Assembly (NCBI GenBank): GCA_963777855.1
Contig: CAVZRW010000005.1
Coordinates: 186,001-250,000 of the forward strand
Length of the DNA: 64,000 nucleotides
Direction of reading: 5' to 3'
Source of the DNA: Prado023 sp963777855
GTDB taxonomy: Bacteria; Actinomycetota; Actinomycetes; S36-B12; CAIYMF01
Part shown: positions 35,738-44,588 of the stretch, one piece after another
How positions within the stretch are numbered: the first letter of the stretch is position 1
How the letters are laid out: the number at the start of each line of letters is the position of its first letter
The notes under the pieces: model-generated
Seen by the model: only the letters and a program-made list of their open reading frames with translations
Told to the model about the DNA's origin: nothing
The model's database searches: none
Translations under genes and position numbers: made by a program

Positions 35738-36101
35738 TGTGCCCACACCTCGAGGATCCGCACTGGCTATCAGACAGGCACCCGAATCGTGAGGATCTCC
35801 ATCACTCGCTCGAGCGCCGAGCCGGACGAACCATCAGGGCCGGTGGTGAGGTCGGGGCGTGACAGCCCCTACGACCGTGGATGCCGGTCCGGGTGCCTGT
35901 TGAGCACGTTGCGTGTGCTGACGGACCCTCCCGACGGGACGACGGATCGCAGCGCCGGTGGGATCGAAGCAGCAGCGGGTGCGGGGCGGGGACATCCGAC
36001 TCTACCGCCCGCGGCAGGCCTCTGATAGATCTCAGGTGAAGGGTCGAGGGCGGGGGTGCGCCTCGTGGGTTCTCCCGGTGTCGGTCCGGGAGGTGAGTGA
36101 C
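35738..36101. other. 364-bp intergenic region
   Basis: No gene or clear structure is visible. It separates the divergent VOC gene and the membrane-anchored protein and must hold both promoters. The only clear signal is the GGGAGG ribosome-binding site at 36088-36093 for the right-hand gene. Confidence 0.4.
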
Positions 36102-37295
36102 GTGTCCGTCTCCATGCAGGCGCCACAGCCAGTGGGACACGATGTCCCGAATCCTCCAGCGCAACCGGGTCGCCGTCCTCGTCGGCGCCGTGCGCTGTGG
36201 GTCCTGATCCTCGGCGTCACTGTTGTCGGCGCCATCGCGGTGGCGCTTGTGCTGCTCCTGCGACCGGCACCCCCCGTGGACGTGAGTGGAACCGTCGTCG
36301 ATGCCCGCACGGGCATCGGTCTGGAGGATGTGGGTGTCTCCGGGGGACGCGAGTTGGCCACGACCGACGCCGCGGGGAGATTCCGGGTCGAGGCGCAGGC
36401 CGATGCCGTGCTCACGTTCACGGCACCCGGATATGAGGGATCGGAGGCAGCCGTCGCGGCGACGCTGGTGGTCGAGCTCGAGCCCGTCGTCCTGAGCGGC
36501 CGGGTGAGGAGCGCGATGACTGGAGGTGGTCTTGCGGCCACCGTGACGCGCGACGGCGCCGAGCTCGGAGCGGCGGCCGAGGACGGCGTGCTGACGGTCT
36601 ACGCCGTGAGTCCCGGAGATCGGCTCCTGGTGGAGGCCTCGGGGTACCTCCCGGGCGAGGTCACCGTGGGTAGTGGGGAGCTCAGCGTCGAGCTCGAGCC
36701 GGAGTTTGCGACGTCCAAGGCGCAGATCCAGCGCTGGGTCGCCGCCAACAAGTACGGCAAGGCGATGGCGTGGGTCCTGCGCGGCGACCTCGACGTCCCG
36801 CTCATCGCGGACTCCATCGGTCAGCAGAACGTGGACGAGACAGTCGCCGAGGAACCTCGGGTCTTCGCCGCAGGCCGCTCGACGTCACCCATGGGGAGCG
36901 ATGACATGGTGGATGTCTACGTGGTCAAGCAGGGGCAGGCGGCTGCCGCGATGGAAGGCTGGACAGCGGATTCCGGCGTCAAGACGTGGCGGGTCCGGGG
37001 CGAGTGGCTCGCCACCGGTCCGTACTGGGAGGACGCTGACACCATCGTGACGATGTGGTGGTACGACCCGCTCCTTGTGCTCACGTTCACGGGTACGACA
37101 GACGAGGCTGACGAGTACTTGACCGCCGTCCTACGAGGTCAGGGGCTCGACATCGACTCGCTGGGCCGGGGCGCCGACAGCAACCAGTCGGCAGGTGTCC
37201 AACTCGGAGCAGTGGCCGCTGTGCACGCAGGTCCAGCGGGGAGCACGCCACGCCGCGTCGCGGGCACCCCTGACCTGGTCGACCTCACCCGGTGA
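36102..37295 (+). CDS. Membrane-anchored protein with tandem carboxypeptidase-regulatory-like domains
   Basis: 397 aa. GTG 36102 lies 8 bp after GGGAGG; ATG 36114 is an alternative. A Pro/Arg-rich cytoplasmic N-terminus precedes one membrane helix (LWVLILGVTVVGAIAVALVLLL). Outside are two CarboxypepD_reg-like beta domains: VDVSGTVVDARTGIGLEDVGV with FTAPGYEG, then VLSGRVRSAMTGGGLAATVTRD with VEASGYLPG. A C-terminal mixed domain (about 215-370) has Trp-rich segments. The N-terminal logic is like the secreted repeat protein at 14-15.6 kb. Function is unknown. Confidence 0.7.
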   Translation: MSVSMQAPQPVGHDVPNPPAQPGRRPRRRRALWVLILGVTVVGAIAVALVLLLRPAPPVDVSGTVVDARTGIGLEDVGVSGGRELATTDAAGRFRVEAQADAVLTFTAPGYEGSEAAVAATLVVELEPVVLSGRVRSAMTGGGLAATVTRDGAELGAAAEDGVLTVYAVSPGDRLLVEASGYLPGEVTVGSGELSVELEPEFATSKAQIQRWVAANKYGKAMAWVLRGDLDVPLIADSIGQQNVDETVAEEPRVFAAGRSTSPMGSDDMVDVYVVKQGQAAAAMEGWTADSGVKTWRVRGEWLATGPYWEDADTIVTMWWYDPLLVLTFTGTTDEADEYLTAVLRGQGLDIDSLGRGADSNQSAGVQLGAVAAVHAGPAGSTPRRVAGTPDLVDLTR

Positions 37296-37530
37296 TGATC
37301 TGGCCCAGCCAGATCGGTCGTGACGGGTCGCACGATTCGAGGGCGATCCACACCCGTCGCCGACCACGCGGCCCTGTTGCAGCAGCACCGCTGAGCAGCG
37401 CCCGGTCGGGATCGCGCACGCCGACGTCGTAGATCCGTTGGGTCACGTGCTTGGGCCGCATCTCGGCGGGGCTGCTGTCGGCGATCAGACGCCCGCGGTA
37501 GATGAACGCCAGGCGGTTGCAGTGCGACGC
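37285..37530 (-). pseudogene. ABC transporter ATPase C-terminal remnant
   Basis: The minus-strand frame reads HCNRLAFIYRGRLIADSSPAEMR before a stop at 37285. This is the ending of drug-type (ABC-2) exporter ATPases after the H-loop (normally M-E-E-A-E-H-C-D-R-L-A). All nucleotide-binding motifs are missing, so it is a relic. The following bases (37531-37774) contain no gene beyond short unassignable frames. Confidence 0.55.
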
Positions 37531-37774
37531 CCGCCTCCTGCGCTTGCTCGCGCAAGCCGGACTGGTGGACCTCGGCCTTCCAGACCGCATCCGCGACAAC
37601 GAGGACCGCCCAGCTGCGACCGGCTCCCGTCGGACGACCTCGTACTCGTAGGCCGCCCTTGTCTCTACCCCGATGCTGATCACCGAGAGGGCCGGGCTGT
37701 TGGTCACCTGCGCGTATCGACAGGAGGCGTTGGTCGGACGAAGATCGTGGGCCCCTCGGAAGGAGCAGGACACC

Positions 37775-38338
37775 ATGAACGAGTTGGAAAGGCTGCGCAA
37801 CGGCGAGCCGTTCGATGGCTGGGCACCTGAGGTCGTGGCTCAACGTGATCTGGTCTCGAAGATGCTTCAGCGGGTGTCGACTGCACCCCTCGACCAGCGA
37901 GCGGACATGTACCGACAGATCCTGGGCGGTCTCGGCGAGGGGAGTGTGATCCAAGCGGGCTTCGTGTGTGAGTTCGGGATCACCATCACGATCGGCCTTA
38001 GGTGCTTCATCAACACCGGTGTCACCGTGCTAGACGGGGACCGGGTGACGATCGGAGACCACGTGCTGATCGGTCCCTGCTGCCAGATCTACACCGCTGG
38101 TCACCCGCTGGACTACCGGCGACGGAGGGACTGGGAGGTGACGACCAGCCCTGTGACGATCGAGGACGACGTGTGGCTCGGTGGGACCGTGATCGTGCAG
38201 CCGGGCGTGACCGTCGGGGCCCGATCTGTGGTAGCCGCCGGCAGCGTCGTCACCCGCGACATCCCTGCGGACAGCCTCGCAGTCGGGGCACCAGCCCGAG
38301 TCGTCAAGACCCTGACGTCCGAACCGCCCCCTCGATGA
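37775..38338 (+). CDS. Maltose/galactoside O-acetyltransferase-like hexapeptide acetyltransferase
   Basis: 187 aa with GGAAGGAG upstream of ATG 37775. A short helical N-domain (MNELERLRNGEPFD) is followed by a left-handed beta-helix of hexapeptide repeats. It carries the LacA/Maa loop QIYTAGHPLDYRRRRDWEVTTSPVTIEDDVWLGG with the catalytic His, and ends AAGSVVTRDIPADSLAVGAPARVVK. It acetylates a sugar or small polyol with acetyl-CoA. It is isolated; the physiological substrate is unknown. Confidence 0.87.
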   Translation: MNELERLRNGEPFDGWAPEVVAQRDLVSKMLQRVSTAPLDQRADMYRQILGGLGEGSVIQAGFVCEFGITITIGLRCFINTGVTVLDGDRVTIGDHVLIGPCCQIYTAGHPLDYRRRRDWEVTTSPVTIEDDVWLGGTVIVQPGVTVGARSVVAAGSVVTRDIPADSLAVGAPARVVKTLTSEPPPR

Positions 38339-38604
38339 GCACAACGCCAGGCTCCAACACCGGACGCTTCCCCCCGTGCGACAACGGCGCGGCGGCACGC
38401 CGCACCTCAAACCCACCATCCCGACACCCTCCCCGCGCCGCATCTCGACAGGCCGCCCATCGCGGCGCGTCATTCTGGGCCGGGATGACACGGCCAGCTA
38501 CGTCTCTCCGCGCCAACGGGTCAGGATCGCCAGTGCCACCCGGCGGCTCGCAACCTGCCCCCGCTCCCAACGACGACGGGGTCCGGTCGAGGGAGAGCCG
38601 GGAG

Positions 38605-39009
38605 TCAGACTGCGTCCAGACCGGCCAGGACGTCCACGACGACCGGGTCGGTGCCGGCGTTGGCCAGGACGAGGGCACGCGGCCCGCCCGCGACGAGCGC
38701 AGTCAGCACGCCGGAGTGCGCGACGACGAGCGTGCCGTCGACCACAAGGTCGTCCCCGTCGGTGGCACCGTTGCGCGGCGTGACGGTCACGCTCGCGGTC
38801 GTGCCGTCCGCGAGGTGGGCCCGGACCGCCAGGAGCAGGACGTCCCCGTCGGCGGGGAGCAGTGGGAGCTCCTGGGTGGCGTGCGGGCCGCCTGCGGCAT
38901 CCAGCGTGATGGACGCGAACGTGTACGCCTCCGGCTCGAGCGTGGCGCCGACGGCAAGGGTCGGGCCTCCCTGCACCTTCAACTGGGCGGTGAGCTGCAC
39001 CTGGACCAT
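38605..39009 (-). CDS. Hypothetical beta-rich protein divergent from the eCIS sheath gene
   Basis: 134 aa from ATG 39009 with GGGAGG upstream. It opens MVQVQLTAQLKVQGGPTLAVG, then alternates short hydrophobic strands with Gly/Asp turns (SVTVTPRNGATDGDDLVVDG, LVLANAGTDPVVVDVLAGL). No signal peptide, helix-rich region or known family is seen. Its position 215 bp from the sheath start, with phased repeats in between, suggests it belongs to the injection-system locus, perhaps as a small structural or surface component. That link is inference. Confidence 0.55.
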   Translation of the reverse strand: MVQVQLTAQLKVQGGPTLAVGATLEPEAYTFASITLDAAGGPHATQELPLLPADGDVLLLAVRAHLADGTTASVTVTPRNGATDGDDLVVDGTLVVAHSGVLTALVAGGPRALVLANAGTDPVVVDVLAGLDAV

Positions 39010-39071
39010 GCGGGCCTCCCTCGGGACTGCCGGTCGAACCACTGACGACGTCGCCAAGGTGCCTCTCCCCC

Positions 39072-39169
39072 GTCACCACGGCATCACTGTGCCGTCACCT
39101 GGGCAGCTGCGGCAGGTGCGTCGTGGGATCAGCCGGGCCGGCTTGACGCCAAGGTGACGCCGCGGTGAC
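39072..39169. promoter_or_regulatory. Phased GTCACC/GGTGAC repeats in the divergent eCIS promoter region
   Basis: Between the divergent hypothetical gene and the sheath gene, GTCACC occurs at 39072-39077 and 39094-39099 (22 bp apart). Its complement GGTGAC occurs at 39153-39158 and 39164-39169 (11 bp apart). Spacing in multiples of a helical turn suggests bound protein on one DNA face. Confidence 0.3.
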
Positions 39170-39224
39170 GGCCCGGCGCGACCCTCGCCTGGTCAGCGAC
39201 CGCCGAGTCGTCGAAGGAGTCGCC

Positions 39225-40800
39225 ATGTCGATCACCACCACCTACCCCGGGGTCTACATCCAGGAGGTCCCGTCCGGAAGCCGGACGCTGACCGGGGTGG
39301 CCACGTCGATCACCGCCTTCGTCGGACGGGCGGCGCGGGGGCCCGTGGACGATCCCGTCCCGATCAGCAGCTTCGGGGACTTCGAGAGGATCTTCGGCGG
39401 CCTGTGGCGTGGAAGCGGCTTGGGCTACGCGGTTCGGGACTTCTTCCTCAACGGGGGTGGCCAGGCCCTGGTGGTCCGGGTCGCGCGCGGCGCGGCGACC
39501 GCGACGATCGACGCGGACGGCCTCACCCTCGAGGCCACCGGCCCCGGGGTCTGGGCCAACGACCTGCGGGTGTGGGTCGTCTACCCCGAGGCCGCGGACG
39601 CCGCGGACATCGCGCTCTCCCAGGGCGTGGATGCGGGCGACCTGTTCACGCTCGTGGTGCAGGCCGGACCCGCGGCGGCCCGCCAGACGGAGGCCTACGT
39701 CAACGTGACGGTCGCCGACGGCCCTCGGCGCGTGGACCACGTGCTCGCAGCCTCGGCCCTCGTGCGGGTGCGCGGTGCCCTCCCGGGCGCGCGGCCCGCC
39801 GAGCTGCCGCGCGACGACTCGGACCCCGACGGCGGCACGGCCTACGCGCCGACCGTGGCCACCGAGGGCAGCGATGGCGACGCCCCGGACGAGACGTCCT
39901 ACACCGAGGCCCCGGCCAGCGCGGCTGCCAAGACGGGCATCTTCGCCCTTCTCAAGGCCGACCTGTTCAACCTGCTCGTCATCCCGCCGCCCACGCCGGG
40001 GTCGGAGGTCCCGGCGGCTGTGTGGGCCCCCGCGCTGGCGTTCGTGCGCCGACACCGGGCGTTCCTGCTCGTGGACCCCCCGGCCACGTCGACCCTCGAC
40101 GGCGTTGACGCCTGGGTGCGCACGACGGCGGGCCTGGGCGGCACCGATGCGCGCAACGCGGCCGTCGTACTTCCCGCGGATCCTGCGCGCGGACCCTCTG
40201 CGCGGCGGCGCGACGGACGCCTTCGCTGCGAGCGGTGCAGTCGCCGGGGTGTACGCCCGGACCGACGCGTCGCGCGGTGTGTGGAAGGCCCCCGCCGGCA
40301 CCGAGGCGGGGCTCTCCGGCGTCCTGGGGTTGAGTGTCCCCATCACCGACGACGAGAACGGCCGGATCAACCCGCTCGGCGTCAACGCGCTGCGCAGCTT
40401 CCGTGGCGTCGGCCCGGTCGTCTGGGGGGCGCGGACGTTGCGCGGCTCCGACCGCCTGGCCGACGAGTACAAGTACGTCCCCGTTCGAAGGCTCGCGCTC
40501 TTCCTCGAGGAGAGCCTCTTCCGCGGCACGCAGTGGGTCGTCTTCGAACCCAACGACGAGCCCCTGTGGTCGCAGATCCGTGCCTCGATCGGAGCCTTCA
40601 TGCAGGACCTCTTCTGGCGCGGCGCCTTCCAGGGCAAGACCCCCCGGGACTCCTTCTTCGTCAGGTGCGACTCCGAGACCACGACCCAGTACGACATCGA
40701 TCGCGGTGTGGTGAACATCCACGTGGGCTTCGCGCCGCTCAAGCCCGCGGAGTTCGTCGTCATCAGCATCCAGCAGAAGACGGCCTCGGCCGGCGCGTAG
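39225..40800 (+). CDS. eCIS/phage contractile tail sheath protein (one suspected inserted base)
   Basis: About 524 aa once one G near 40164-40167 is removed; as written the frame breaks there. ATG 39225 has AAGGAG upstream. The N-terminus TTYPGVYIQEVPSGSRTLTGVATSITAFVG is the classic contractile sheath start. After the shift the C-terminal domain reads VYFPRILRADPL, GVLGLSVPITDDENGRINPLGVNALR and ENEPLWSQ-like NDEPLWSQIRASIGAFMQDLFWRGAF. It ends in the strand that exchanges with neighbouring subunits. Many such subunits form the contractile tube around the inner tube. Only one sheath gene is visible; other eCIS often have two or three. Confidence 0.93.
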
Positions 40801-40813
40801 GAGGAGACGGGAC

Positions 40814-41335
40814 ATGGCAGAGTTCACGGTCAACGCGACCCGGTTCGACCCGTACAAGAACTTCAAGTTCCGGGTCCGCTGGGATGGCCGGTACGTGGCG
40901 GGTGTGAGCAAGGTGGGGGCGCTCAAGCGAACGACCGAGGTGATCAAGCACAGGCACGGTGGCGACCCGTCGTCGTCGCGGAAGTCACCGGGGCGCTCCG
41001 AGTTCGAGGCCGTCACGCTCGAGCGGGGCGTGACTCACGACCAGGAGTTCGAGACATGGGCCAACAAGGTGTGGAACTACGGGTCCGGCCTTGGCTCGGA
41101 GACGTCGCTGTCGGACTTCCGCAAGGACATCATCCTCGAGGCCTACAACGAGGCGGGCCAGCTGGTCATCGCCTACAAGCTCTACCGCTGCTGGGTCTCG
41201 GAGTTCCAGGCGCTTCCCGACCTCGACGCCAACGCCAACGCCGTCGCCATCCAGTCGATCAAGCTGGAGAACGAGGGCTGGGAGAGGGACTACTCCGTCA
41301 GTGAGCCGACGGAGCCGTCCTTCGTCGAGCCGTGA
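40814..41335 (+). CDS. eCIS inner tube protein (T4 gp19/Hcp-like)
   Basis: 173 aa with GGAGGAGACGGGAC before ATG 40814. The tube-family pattern is clear: DPYKNFKFRVRWDGRYVAGVSKVGALKRTTEVI, then ITLERGVTHDQEF-like VTLERGVTHDQEFETWANKV and KLYRCWVSEFQALPDLDANANAVAIQSIKLENEGWERD. Hexameric rings of this protein stack to form the channel that carries cargo. It follows the sheath by 13 bp, and its TGA overlaps the next GTG. Confidence 0.95.
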   Translation: MAEFTVNATRFDPYKNFKFRVRWDGRYVAGVSKVGALKRTTEVIKHRHGGDPSSSRKSPGRSEFEAVTLERGVTHDQEFETWANKVWNYGSGLGSETSLSDFRKDIILEAYNEAGQLVIAYKLYRCWVSEFQALPDLDANANAVAIQSIKLENEGWERDYSVSEPTEPSFVEP

Positions 41336-42130
41336 CCTCTGACCCGTCCGGGTCCGAAGTCGCGGCACCGGTCGGGCCGGCGGCCCACCCCGGGCTGCGG
41401 GAGCCGAGCACGCTGCTGCGGGCCTGGGAGCTCGCCGCCGCGGCTCCCGCGGCCGCGCGCGCCGCCACGCTGCTGCACGCCGCGGGGGTCCAGCCCGATC
41501 TGGATGCGGCCCTGGACCTCGACGTGGGGGCCTGCGCGGCGGCCTGCACGCGCCTGCTCCTTGACCTCGGCGGCCCCTGGGTCGACGTCGTCGCCACGTG
41601 CCCGGCCTGCGGCGACCTGCTCGAGGCGGTCGCCCCGGTGACGCTGGTGGACGCCCCGGCGCCGACGGGCGCGCGGGACGACGCGGGGAGCTCCGGCCCC
41701 GTTCGAGTCGCCGACTGGTGGGTCCGGGCACCGTCGACGAGGGATCTGGTCGAGGTCGGCGAGGTCGCCGCGGGCGACGCCGGGACCGCACGAATGCTGC
41801 TGCTGGGCCGGTGCGTCACGCCCGCGGTCGACGGCGCCGGACCTCGCGACGGCGACTGCCGAGCAGCTCGCGCTGCTCGACGCGGCCGCGGCGCACCTGT
41901 GCGCGGGCGCCGATCCGGTCACCGGGTTCCGGTGCCCGTCGTGCGCAGCGGAGGTCGAGGTGGCCCTCGACGTCGGTGCCCTGCTGTGGGAGCGCGTGGC
42001 GCAGGCGGCGCCAGTCCTGCTCGGGGAGGTCGCAGCCCTCGCGCGCGCCTTCGGGTGGACCGAGCCCGACGTCCTCGCACTCGGCGAGACCCGGCGGCAC
42101 GCGTACCTGGCCCTGGCGGGGACTCCATGA
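41332..42130 (+). CDS. eCIS-linked zinc-ribbon protein of unknown function (one suspected inserted base)
   Basis: About 265 aa from GTG 41332 (GTGA overlap with the tube stop) to TGA 42130, if one base near 41835-41841 is removed. Two CxxC pairs lie about 110 residues apart: ATCPACGDLLEAV and FRCPSCAAEVEVAL. Between them is an acidic middle domain (ADWWVRAPSTRDLVEV, TATAEQLALLDAAAAHLCAG). The paired CxxC knuckles probably bind one zinc. Equivalent small CPxC proteins follow the tube gene in several actinobacterial systems. A role as assembly chaperone, by analogy with T4-like baseplate assembly factors, is inference. Confidence 0.72.
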
Positions 42131-43320
42131 GCACCTTCTTCGACCGGATGGGGGCACGCGCGGTCGGTGCCGAGCCGCGCTGGGCCACGCGTCCGCGCTC
42201 CCGGTTCGAGTCCGGCGCTTGGGCACAGGGACCCGAGGACGCAGGTGGCGACCCCGAAGCGTGGCTGCCGCAGCGCACGATCGAGGTCAGCCCCGCGGCG
42301 GCGGCTGGACGGGTGCCCAGCGGTCATCCGCACGGATCGACTGGCCGGTCCGACCGCCGACCAGATGCGGAACCCGACCTCGTGCCTGGCGTCGAGGGGG
42401 GCATCGGTCCCGACGACGACGTCCAGCAGCAGGGCGCCCCAACGCGCGGCGGGGCAGGCACTGTCCCGGCGGCACGCCCCGGTGCACCGGCCACCCTCGG
42501 GGCCGCGGCCCCCGCCGGCGCACCTCGGCCCGCGGCCGCACCGGCCGGTGACCTGCGCGGCCAGGGGCCGTGGGACCCCGAGCACTCGGCCGGGCAGGGC
42601 CGGCGGGATCCAACGCCGGGTGCGCACCTCGCGACCCAGCCCGGCGCGGCGGGTGACCCGAACGCGAGTGGGTCCCGGACCACGGGACTCGGTGCCGAAC
42701 CGGGCCCGCCGTCACGTGCGCTGGCCGCGTCCGCCGCAGGCCCGCCTGCGACACGGGTTGAGCCCGCGCTTCCCGCCAACCTGACACCGCGGGTCACCGA
42801 CGCGGTCCTGCGTGCGGCGCCGGGCAGGGGCGGCGCCCCGCCACAGCCCGACCCCCGGGGCGCGCAGCGCGCTGCCGCACCTGCCGCCCCCGACCCGGAC
42901 CTCGCGCCGCCGACGCACCCGAGGGGCGGACCCGGCAACCCGCCGGAGCCGTCCCTCCTGGAGCAGCCGTCGCCGGAACTGCTCGGGCGAGCGGTCACCG
43001 AGGCGCTGCGTCGGCAGGGACTGCTCCGCGCGGACGAGCCGACCGACGTGCTGGTCGGCCCGGACGGCGCCGGCTCGGCACGGGCGCCGCGACTCCGGCG
43101 CACCGTCGTGCGCACCGGTGCGCCGCGCACCGGGAGCCGATCGGCGGGGGACGATCCGAGCGGTCGCACCGCCGTCGGGCCGACCCAGGTGCACGTCCAC
43201 ATCGATCGGGTCGAGGTGCAGCGCGGCGCGCCGGCAGCCCCAGCGACGCCGACCACCGCACCGGTCCCGGCCGGCCCGAGCCGTCTGGCCGCCTACCTCG
43301 AGCGTCGGGACCCGCGGTGA
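42127..43320 (+). CDS. eCIS-linked Pro/Ala/Gly-rich low-complexity protein
   Basis: 397 aa from ATG 42127 (ATGA overlap). Residues 1-50 (STFFDRMGARAVG) and the C-terminal end are ordered-looking. The middle 300 residues are a Pro/Ala/Gly/Arg linker. The C-terminus carries VGPTQVHVHIDRVEVQRG and LAAYLERR. A similar His-Ile-Arg-Val-Glu-Val strand ends many small eCIS proteins encoded between tube and cap genes. It may be a flexible tether or scaffold in the particle. The length of the linker is unusual and may be strain-variable. Confidence 0.65.
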   Translation: MSTFFDRMGARAVGAEPRWATRPRSRFESGAWAQGPEDAGGDPEAWLPQRTIEVSPAAAAGRVPSGHPHGSTGRSDRRPDAEPDLVPGVEGGIGPDDDVQQQGAPTRGGAGTVPAARPGAPATLGAAAPAGAPRPAAAPAGDLRGQGPWDPEHSAGQGRRDPTPGAHLATQPGAAGDPNASGSRTTGLGAEPGPPSRALAASAAGPPATRVEPALPANLTPRVTDAVLRAAPGRGGAPPQPDPRGAQRAAAPAAPDPDLAPPTHPRGGPGNPPEPSLLEQPSPELLGRAVTEALRRQGLLRADEPTDVLVGPDGAGSARAPRLRRTVVRTGAPRTGSRSAGDDPSGRTAVGPTQVHVHIDRVEVQRGAPAAPATPTTAPVPAGPSRLAAYLERRDPR

Positions 43321-44588
43321 GCAACGCCCTGGCCCTGGCCACCGTCACCTCGACACTTCGCTATGTGCTCGACCGGTCCCTGGCGATCGCGCATCCCGGG
43401 CCGGTGGGCTCGGCCGGGGTGACGACGCTGCGTCCCGACCGGCTCTCCTCCGACGAGCTGGCCGGCGCGCCGGGCCTCAACCTGTTCCTCTACCAGGTCA
43501 CGCCGAACAATGCGGGGGCGCTCGCTGACCTGCCCACCCGCCGCTCCGACGGCTCCCTGATCGTCCGGCCGACCGCGGCGCTCGACCTGCACTACCTGCT
43601 CACCGGCTACGGAGAGGACGCCTCCCTGGACGGCCAGCGCCTGCTGGGGCGAGCCATCACGGCCCTGGCCGCATCGCCGGTCCTCACCCGCGATGTCATC
43701 GCCGCAGCGATCGACGCGTACGACGGCGACGCCGAGACGACCTTCCTGGCCGCCAGCAACCTCGCGGACCAAGCCGAGCTCGTCAAGGTGACGATGATCC
43801 CGCTCTCCCTGGAGGAGCTCGCCCGGCTGTGGGGGGTGTTCCAGCAGACGCCCTACCAGCTCTCCGTCGCCTACCGGGCGACCGTCGTCATGCTCGAAGC
43901 CGACGTGCCGATCCGCCGCGCCCTCCCGGTGCGTGCGCGCAGCCTGACGGTCGACGCGGTCGGGCCGCCGCGCCTGAGCTCGCTGGCCAGCTCTGACGGC
44001 GGGCACCTGCGCACCGGGTCGACCCTCGTCGCGAGCGGCGGTGGGCTGCGCATGGCCGCGGTGGCGCCCGTCACCCGCGTGCGCGTGGGACCCGCCGTGC
44101 TGTCCCCGACGCAGGCGAGCCCCGACGAGGTGCAGGTGGTGCTCGACGCCACCGTCCCGGCCGGACTGCACTCCTGCCAGGTGCAGCTGTGCACCGCGGC
44201 CGGACCGCCCGGGGGCCCGCCGCAGCGGGTGATCACGGCGTCGAACGCCCTGCCCGTCGAGGTGCGGCCCACCGTCACCGTCGGGGCGGTCACCGCAGCG
44301 TCCGTTCGGCTCGACGTGGCGCCACCGCTCTTCGGCGGGCAGCGCGCCGAGGTCGAGCTCAGCCGCCTGGACGCGGGCCCCCCGCCGCCTGCCCCGGCCG
44401 GAGCACGCCACCTCGTCCTCTGCCTCGACCCCGCCCGGGACGCTCCGGCCCAGCCGCAGATCACGCTCGACCGGTCGGACCTGCCGGTCGACGGCCGGTG
44501 GCTCGTGCGTGTCCAGGTCGACGGCGTCACGAGCCTCCCCACGCTCGTCGGCGACGCTTACGGGGCCCCTGAGCTGGACCTCACATGA
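43317..44588 (+). CDS. DUF4255 tail terminator/cap protein (Pvc16-like)
   Basis: 423 aa from GTG 43317 (GTGA overlap). The N-terminal 190 residues are DUF4255: ATVTSTLRYVLDRSL, GLNLFLYQVTPNNA, ALDLHYLLTGYGED, TPYQLSVAYRATVVML. Pvc16/Afp16-type proteins of this family cap the distal end of sheath and tube and set particle length. The C-terminal 220 residues add an Ig-like or beta extension (RVGPAVLSPTQASPDEVQ). This is longer than in classical Pvc16. Confidence 0.9.
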   Translation: MSNALALATVTSTLRYVLDRSLAIAHPGPVGSAGVTTLRPDRLSSDELAGAPGLNLFLYQVTPNNAGALADLPTRRSDGSLIVRPTAALDLHYLLTGYGEDASLDGQRLLGRAITALAASPVLTRDVIAAAIDAYDGDAETTFLAASNLADQAELVKVTMIPLSLEELARLWGVFQQTPYQLSVAYRATVVMLEADVPIRRALPVRARSLTVDAVGPPRLSSLASSDGGHLRTGSTLVASGGGLRMAAVAPVTRVRVGPAVLSPTQASPDEVQVVLDATVPAGLHSCQVQLCTAAGPPGGPPQRVITASNALPVEVRPTVTVGAVTAASVRLDVAPPLFGGQRAEVELSRLDAGPPPPAPAGARHLVLCLDPARDAPAQPQITLDRSDLPVDGRWLVRVQVDGVTSLPTLVGDAYGAPELDLT

